Source of the DNA: Knufia peltigerae
Lineage: Eukaryota; Ascomycota; Eurotiomycetes; Chaetothyriales; Trichomeriaceae
Reading direction: 5' to 3'
Assembly (NCBI GenBank): GCA_030247855.1
Contig: JAPDRN010000149.1
Location: 1-64,000 of the forward strand
Length of the DNA: 64,000 nt
Positions 58,892 through 64,000 of this stretch are shown here, piece after piece (position 1 is the first letter of the stretch; the number at the start of each line of letters is the position of its first letter). The notes beneath the pieces are model-generated. The model saw only the letters and a program-made list of their open reading frames with translations. It made no database searches and was not told the origin of the DNA. The position numbers were made by a program, and so were the translations under genes.

Positions 58892-60140
58892 GACGGGGTT
58901 CCTTGGCCGACTGCGGCAGGGTCATGGTGGCGGCTACACCGCTGGGGAAATTGGCCACGATCGCCACCCCGGCCTGCTCACCGCAGGTCAGGCGCAGGCG
59001 CTCGCGCAGGTTCTTCAGGCCGATGCCGGTGCCGCTGGTGCCCTGGCCGAAACCGAGCCCATCGTCGGCGACCGTCACGGTGACATGGTCATCGAAACCA
59101 CGCGCGAGGATCCAGATCGTGCCGCCGCCGGGCTTGGGCTCCAGGCCGTGCTTGATCGCATTCTCGACCAGGGTCTGCAGCGCCATCGCCGGCAGCTTCA
59201 CCTCGTGCAGCTCGGTGGGCACCTGCACTTCCACCGCCAGCCGGGCGCCCATGCGGATGCGCAGGATTTCCAGGTAGGCACGGGTGCGCTCCAGTTCCAC
59301 GCCCAGCGTGGACACCGACTCATCCACCTGAGGCAGCGAACTGCGCAGGTACTGGATCAGGTGGCCCAGCATCTGGTCAGCACGTGCCGGGTCAGTGCGG
59401 GTCAGCACCTGTGCGTTGGCCAGCGAGTTGTACAGGAAGTGCGGCTCGACCTGCGCATGCAGCAGGTTCAAGCGCGCGACCGACAGCTCCTTCTCCACCT
59501 GGGTCTGTTCGGCAGCGGCCTGTTCGTCGCGGCGCTGGTCGGCCACCCGACGGCTGATCGCGCGGGTCACCGATTCGGCGTTCTCATAGTTGCTGCCTTC
59601 ATCCAGTGCCAGCAGATCGGCCCACCAGCCAGCATCGGGTTCGAACAGCAGGGTGACGGTGCTGGTGCCCTGCCCCGGCGTTACCGTGGCCAGCACGCTG
59701 TTGCGTTTGATCGCCAGCCGCGCCGGCAGGTTCCAACGCGACGGTTGCCGGCCGTTCCACAGGTCGACGCGCCGCACATAGGCACGCACCTGCAGGCTGC
59801 CGGCAGAACTCTCCACCTCTTCCACCCGTGGCAGTTCGCCGACGGCCGCCTCGACCACTGCAAACGCCTGGCCGGCATCCATCGGCAGTTCGATCTGCCG
59901 GCGCTGGCGACCCGACAACGTGGCGCCGTCGAGGCGACCAGCCACCAGCCAGACCCGGCGCACGTGGGTGATCGCGCTGCCCAGTGCGGAGATCATCAGG
60001 AACATCACCAGCAGCCCGAACACCCAGCCCGGGCCATCGCGCATGCCGCTGAAGATGCCGCTCCAGACCATGCCGGCAACGAACAGCGCCGCGGCCCAGG
60101 CCAGCAGATGACGGATGATGAGGGAGAAGCTGGCGATCAC
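58881..60140 (-). CDS. LytS-like sensor histidine kinase
   Basis: 419 residues from GTG 60140 (AAGGCG upstream). Two N-terminal TM segments (~5-60), an intermediate region, then a His_kinase domain with phospho-His in VEPHFLYNSLANAQ and ATPase motifs LVENAIKHGLEPKP, DDGLGFG, GIGLKNLRERL. Pairs with the LytTR regulator. Signal unknown. Confidence 0.92.
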   Translation of the reverse strand: MIASFSLIIRHLLAWAAALFVAGMVWSGIFSGMRDGPGWVFGLLVMFLMISALGSAITHVRRVWLVAGRLDGATLSGRQRRQIELPMDAGQAFAVVEAAVGELPRVEEVESSAGSLQVRAYVRRVDLWNGRQPSRWNLPARLAIKRNSVLATVTPGQGTSTVTLLFEPDAGWWADLLALDEGSNYENAESVTRAISRRVADQRRDEQAAAEQTQVEKELSVARLNLLHAQVEPHFLYNSLANAQVLTRTDPARADQMLGHLIQYLRSSLPQVDESVSTLGVELERTRAYLEILRIRMGARLAVEVQVPTELHEVKLPAMALQTLVENAIKHGLEPKPGGGTIWILARGFDDHVTVTVADDGLGFGQGTSGTGIGLKNLRERLRLTCGEQAGVAIVANFPSGVAATMTLPQSAKEPRHAA

Positions 60141-60243
60141 GGCGGCGCCTTGGTGGAAGGGGTGAGCCGAGCATAGAACGGCCCTTCGGGCAAACAAGCG
60201 GTGTGCGACGAAGGCCGGAAAAGGGTGGATGGAACCGGTTCTG

Positions 60244-60317
60244 GTAGTGCCGGCCGCTGGCCGGCTCCCCATTGCCTCCGCAAGCACCACCGGGTGCCGG
60301 CCAGCGGCCGGCACTAC
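60244..60317. repeat. SMAG-type REP inverted pair
   Basis: GTAG head 60244 with GTGCCGGCC hairpin, mirrored and ending CTAC at 60317. 3' of the M28 peptidase and upstream of the LytS-like kinase. Confidence 0.9.
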
Positions 60318-60350
60318 CGGGGAGGTGCCGGGTGAGCCCGGCGCATTCCC

Positions 60351-62000
60351 TTATCTGCGCTGGTCGGCGCTGGCGTCACGCACCGCGCGGAACGCCTCGT
60401 CCTTGCTCCAGTTCGGCCAGCTGCGCGAGTTGGCCAACTGGTTGCCCAGGGTGTACAGCACTTCCAGGTCGCGCGCGGCGCCGGCGAACGCCCAGTCCGG
60501 CTGCCACTCGTCGCCCTGCTGGTGGTAACGCTTGGCGGTGTAGTCCTCGGACGCCTTCTTGCCCGCCGCGACGCCACCGTCCACCCAGTCCTGCCCTGCC
60601 GACCAGGACAGCGCCGGCACGCCACGCTTGGAGAACGGGAAGTGGTCGGAGCGGAAGAACAGGCCGGCCTCCGGCTTCGGGTCCGGCGTGTAGCGGATGT
60701 CCCAGCCCTTGGCCACGTCCTTCAACTGGTCCAGCAGTTCGAAGCGCGCCGCGCCGTAGATGCCGAAATCGCGCGACGGACCGAACGGCGCCATACCGTC
60801 CATGTTGATCATCGCCACGGTCTTTTCCAGCGGATACAGCGGATGCGTTGCGTAGTACTCCGAACCCAGCAGGCCCTTCTCCTCGGCCGTCACTGCCAGG
60901 AACACGACCGAACGCTGTGCGCGCGGGGCCTTGGCGAAGCCGCGTGCCAGTTCGATCAGCGAGGCGGTGCCGCTGGCATTGTCCAGCGCGCCGTTGAAGA
61001 TGCGGTCGCCGCGTGCATCCGGTTCGCCCACGCCGATGTGGTCCCAGTGCGCGCTGTAGATGATGGTCTCGTCCGCATGCGTGCTGCCTTCCAGGCGCGC
61101 GGCCACGTTCTGCGACGTGATTACTTCGGTCTTCACCGCGTACTTCGCGTCCAGGCTGGCGCCGGTCAGCGTTACCGGAGTGAAGTCGCGCTGCTGCGCC
61201 TTCTTCTTCAATGCTTCGAAATCCTGCCCGGCCGAGCGGAACAGCTCCACGGCCAGATCGCGCTGGATCCAGCCTTCCAGCAGCGGGTGGCTGTCGGCCG
61301 GGTTGTCGCGCACCACGTCGAACATGGTGTTGGTGTTGGAGCCGGCCACCGTGGCCCAGCCATACGACGCCGGGGCGGTCTCATGCACGATCAGCACACC
61401 GAGTGCGCCCTGGCGTGCGCCTTCTTCGTACTTGTACGGCCAACGGCCATACCAGGTCATGCCCTTGCCATCGAAGTCGCCCTTGCCGGTTTCGAAGTCC
61501 GGGTCGTTGATCAGCACGACGGCGATCTTGCCCTTCAGGTCCACGCCTTTGAAGTCGTCCCAGTTGCGCTCTGCTGCCTTCACGCCATAGCCAAGGAACA
61601 CCAGCGGTGCCTTGCTGATGTCCACGCTGGTCGCACCGTTCATGGCTGCACGCACGGCGATCTGCTTGCCCTGCTCCAGCGCGATGGTCTTGCCGCCCTG
61701 CTGCAGCGACAGCTGCGGGGTGCCGACGATGTCACCCTTGCGCAGCGGCACGGCCTGGGTCCACAGGCGCTTGCCGTCCTTCAGGTCACCACCGGGCTGC
61801 AGGCCGGCATCGGCGAACTGCTTGCTGAGGAAGGCGATGGTCTTTTCTTCGCCGGCGGTGGCCGGTGAGCGGCCTTCATAGGCGTCGGAGGCCAGTTCCT
61901 TGACGTCGGCGGAGATCCGCGCGCCATCGAATTTCGGGGTGGCCGCCATCAGTGCGCTCGACACCGACAGGGCCAGCACGCCCAGTACTACTCGCTTCAT
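60351..62000 (-). CDS. Exported M28-family aminopeptidase with PA domain
   Basis: 549 residues, signal peptide (LGVLALSVSSALMAA). PA insert (~110-250, PLVFLGYGVKAAERNWDDF split). Zinc ligands SAHWDHIG (His, Asp nearby), NGALDNASG (Asp), TAEEKGLLGS (Glu pair), INMDG (Asp) and SDHFPF (His). Releases N-terminal amino acids outside the cytoplasm. ATG 62000 fits the signal. Third exported peptidase in the window. Confidence 0.93.
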   Translation of the reverse strand: MKRVVLGVLALSVSSALMAATPKFDGARISADVKELASDAYEGRSPATAGEEKTIAFLSKQFADAGLQPGGDLKDGKRLWTQAVPLRKGDIVGTPQLSLQQGGKTIALEQGKQIAVRAAMNGATSVDISKAPLVFLGYGVKAAERNWDDFKGVDLKGKIAVVLINDPDFETGKGDFDGKGMTWYGRWPYKYEEGARQGALGVLIVHETAPASYGWATVAGSNTNTMFDVVRDNPADSHPLLEGWIQRDLAVELFRSAGQDFEALKKKAQQRDFTPVTLTGASLDAKYAVKTEVITSQNVAARLEGSTHADETIIYSAHWDHIGVGEPDARGDRIFNGALDNASGTASLIELARGFAKAPRAQRSVVFLAVTAEEKGLLGSEYYATHPLYPLEKTVAMINMDGMAPFGPSRDFGIYGAARFELLDQLKDVAKGWDIRYTPDPKPEAGLFFRSDHFPFSKRGVPALSWSAGQDWVDGGVAAGKKASEDYTAKRYHQQGDEWQPDWAFAGAARDLEVLYTLGNQLANSRSWPNWSKDEAFRAVRDASADQRR

Positions 62001-62120
62001 TGCTCTCTCCAGCAGGGAAATCGTTCTGGAGTGTAAGGGGTAAGGGGTTCGGCAGGGCTGCGCCCTGCACCCGCCGAATCAACGGCAACGGCCGGAGCAA
62101 CAGCGGGCTATCCGTGGGAT

Positions 62121-62222
62121 GGCGGGGTGGGTGCGGTTGCGGGGGACGCCGTGAATCCGTCCCTGGAGGCTTGGGCGCGCCATCCATGGCGCTTACACCC
62201 CCGCAACCGCACCCACCCCGCC
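62121..62222. repeat. Long inverted repeat, core family 1 (copy E)
   Basis: Perfect 25-bp arms (62121-62145, 62198-62222) around a core with GTGAATCCGTCC and GCGCCATCCATGGCGC. Part of a block similar to 28110-28371. The 62001-62397 gap has no gene; it holds this repeat, a REP and palindrome P3. Confidence 0.85.
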
Positions 62223-62271
62223 TTGGACAGATTTCTGCGATCTGTCGGAACGGCGTTCTGTGATGCTGTTG

Positions 62272-62320
62272 GTAGGTGTCGACCTTGGTCGACACGGTAG
62301 ATCCACGCCATGCGTGGATG
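62272..62320. repeat. Two REP units in tandem
   Basis: GTAGGTGTCGACCTTGGTCG... (head 62272) and GTAGATCCACGCCATGCGTG (head 62297). Direct orientation. Confidence 0.8.
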
Positions 62321-62334
62321 ACCAGAAACAAGAA

Positions 62335-62375
62335 GGAGTCAGATCCCTTTCCCGGTGGGAAAGGGCTCTGACCCC
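62335..62375. repeat. Palindrome family P, copy 3
   Basis: GGAGTCAGATCCCTTTCCC / GGGAAAGGGCTCTGACCCC with two mismatches, 3' of the CsgG-like gene. Confidence 0.85.
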
Positions 62376-62397
62376 ATCTGTGCATTACCGAGGTGTC

Positions 62398-64000
62398 TTA
62401 CCAGTTCGGGTCTTCAGCCGGGGCGGCGGCGGGCTTGGGCTTCGGCTTGCTGGCCGGGCGCGCTGCTGCGGCCGGGGCGGCCGATGCGGTTGCGCCGGTG
62501 GCGGCCTTGGGCTTGCTGCCCAGCTTCTGCCGCAGTTCGATCTGACCGGGGCGGAAACCACCACGCATCGCGTCCACGCCCTCTTCCAGGGTGCCGTAGG
62601 AAGTCTGCGCGGCAACGCGGTCGATGCGAATGGTGCAGCACGGATGCTCGCTGCGGCCGAGCGAACGGCCGGTCTGCGGGTCCTTCAGCTCTTCGCCCAG
62701 GCGCACAGCCTGCCAGCGCTGGCCGACCTGCACGGTGTCACCGCCCTGGCTCAGCACGACCTGGTCGCCATCGACGGACACCACCGACACCGGGAACAGC
62801 GTGGTGACGATCGTGCTGCCGATCTGGCCGGACAGCGAATCCATCATCGAGGCAGCCATGCTGCGGCCGTTGACCACGCGCGGCAGCGTGCTCGGGCCGG
62901 TCGAGGCCAGCTGGTGGTCGAAGCTGTCCGACATCACCACCTGGCCGGTGGTGGCGTTGATCAGCCGCAGGGTGATGCGACCGCCACCGGAGTACGAGGT
63001 CACCTGGCGATCGGACATGCGCAGGTTGCGCACGCTGCGCGGGTACTCGAAACGTTCGATGGTCGGAATCAGGATCAGGTCGGTCGCCAGCTGCTGGCCA
63101 ACGCGTGCGGTGTCCTGCAGGCGCACGTTGCCACTGTTGATGTGGTCGATCTCGGCCTGCAGTTCGTCGCCGAACTCGCGGTCCAGCACGATGAAGCGCT
63201 GGGTCTGGGTAAGCGTGTCGGACAGCCGCGCGCGGATCGCCTGGGCGACCTCGTCGGCATTCACCCGGCCATCGCCAACGGCATAGCTGCCCGACTTGGT
63301 GCGCGGCAGGGCCACCACGATCTTCGGCTTGCCTTCTTCGTCCGGTGCGCGGTACTGGGCAATCTGCGCGCGGACACGCACCTTCCAGTAGCTGCGCATG
63401 CTGCGCCGGGTGACATCCGAATCGAAGGAGCTGGCACCGCGCTTGGCGTCTACCTTGACCTGTTCTTCGTAGTTTTCCTTGACGCTGGCCGATGCCGAGC
63501 CGCCCTTGGCGGAGGCTTCGCCGGAGGCGCTGGCCGAGGCCGAACCCTTGAAGCTCCAGCCTTCGTCGCTGGCGCGCACGCGGGCAATGGTTTCTTCGTC
63601 GAGCTGGCTCACTTCATCCTGCGAGAGGATTTCATAGCCCAGCACCGCGCCCTGCGAGCCGGCAATCATCTGCTGGGAGAACGCGTCGGCGCGGATATCG
63701 CCGACGTGTTCACCGTCCACGTCCACATGCAGGCCTGCGCGCAGGCTCTGCATCTGGCTGGCCACGCGTACGCCGTTGACCTGGGCCACGGCCGACTGCA
63801 ATGCCGCCAGCACCGCCAGTTCCGGGGTGCTGCCGATACCGTCGGCTTCGCGCGCGACCTGGGTGGTGCCGCCGAAATCCGGCGTGCCACGCAGGGGCGC
63901 TTCCTGCACCGGCGCATTGCTGGCCAGTGCACTGGCGGCCTTGTCCTTGGCGGGTGCGGCTTCTGCCGGTGCATCCTGCTTGCCGCAGGCTGCCAGCAGG
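62398..64000 (-). CDS. CsgG-like lipoprotein (5' end outside the window)
   Basis: Open to the right edge; the first codons inside give LLAACGKQDAP, a lipobox with the signal peptide cut off, so an outer-membrane or periplasmic lipoprotein of more than 530 residues. A central segment (IVVALPRTKSG, GDGRVNADEVAQAIRARL, FIVLDREFGDELQAEIDHI split, ATDLILIPTIERF) resembles the CsgG/LPP20-type fold of secretion and assembly lipoproteins. C-terminal Ala/Pro/Lys-rich tail. No csg cluster is visible, so a curli role cannot be claimed. Confidence 0.7.
   Translation of the reverse strand, partial: LLAACGKQDAPAEAAPAKDKAASALASNAPVQEAPLRGTPDFGGTTQVAREADGIGSTPELAVLAALQSAVAQVNGVRVASQMQSLRAGLHVDVDGEHVGDIRADAFSQQMIAGSQGAVLGYEILSQDEVSQLDEETIARVRASDEGWSFKGSASASASGEASAKGGSASASVKENYEEQVKVDAKRGASSFDSDVTRRSMRSYWKVRVRAQIAQYRAPDEEGKPKIVVALPRTKSGSYAVGDGRVNADEVAQAIRARLSDTLTQTQRFIVLDREFGDELQAEIDHINSGNVRLQDTARVGQQLATDLILIPTIERFEYPRSVRNLRMSDRQVTSYSGGGRITLRLINATTGQVVMSDSFDHQLASTGPSTLPRVVNGRSMAASMMDSLSGQIGSTIVTTLFPVSVVSVDGDQVVLSQGGDTVQVGQRWQAVRLGEELKDPQTGRSLGRSEHPCCTIRIDRVAAQTSYGTLEEGVDAMRGGFRPGQIELRQKLGSKPKAATGATASAAPAAAARPASKPKPKPAAAPAEDPNW

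Noticed and set aside
62398..64000. Curli secretion (csgG) locus
   Set aside because: Only a fold-level resemblance in one truncated lipoprotein; no csgA, B, E or F nearby.

Overview
This 64 kb window is ordinary high-GC gammaproteobacterial chromosome, most likely Stenotrophomonas (S. maltophilia complex, Xanthomonadaceae). The main support is intergenic: many palindromes of the GTAG-headed SMAG type (for example GTAGTGCCGGCCGCTGGCCGGCA, split here as GTAGTGCCGGCC + GCTGGCCGGCA), usually as inverted pairs at gene 3' ends, plus Xanthomonad-type genes (DUF3247-like protein, DUF3016, DUF3297, DipZ, M14/TonB pairs). I recognise no prophage, plasmid, CRISPR array, rRNA or tRNA. The helicase at the left edge and a lipoprotein at the right edge are cut by the window. 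A 98-N gap at 18051-18148 is flanked by a duplicated 79-bp end and looks like an assembly artefact.

Layout. 1-8.3 kb: RhlE-type RNA helicase, a TonB receptor/M14 peptidase operon, queD, then a strong candidate small RNA with two hairpins that carry the same C-rich octamer loop. 8.3-18 kb: an asparagine-synthetase-like protein lacking the glutaminase cysteine, an RstAB-like two-component system converging on a second two-component system, and divergent from that second system an msrB-dipZ-msrA operon that looks like a periplasmic methionine-sulfoxide repair unit. 18-28 kb: MocR regulator, bioD, free-Met-sulfoxide reductase, TfoX-C protein, a cobC-like phosphatase beside a cobalamin riboswitch and btuB, gph, LysR/NAD(P)-binding pair, an MBL-fold protein. 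28-40.7 kb: dinB, fabAB, rsmC-rsuA-HAD operon, hybrid kinase, DUF3016, alr-dadA with divergent lrp. 40.7-50.3 kb: small proteins, cytosolic msrB, motAB, several DUF genes, CPA1 antiporter, doxX-ygiD with divergent LysR. 50.3-64 kb: PAS-GGDEF-EAL protein, M13 peptidase, MpaB-like oxygenase, LytSR-type pair, M28 peptidase, CsgG-like lipoprotein.

Themes. Four distinct methionine sulfoxide reductases occur in 28 kb, two of them periplasmic and coupled to a membrane thiol relay. Secreted peptidases (M14, M13, M28) fit a proteolytic lifestyle. The most structured unexplained signal is intergenic: seven long inverted repeats whose arms differ at every locus but whose centres belong to two conserved core families, all at gene 3' ends, together with SMAG pairs and a third palindrome family. 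Nothing here is a clearly new defence or mobile system; the best candidates for new biology are the twin-loop sRNA at 7.8 kb, the constant-core/variable-arm hairpins, and the Msr-DipZ-two-component module.
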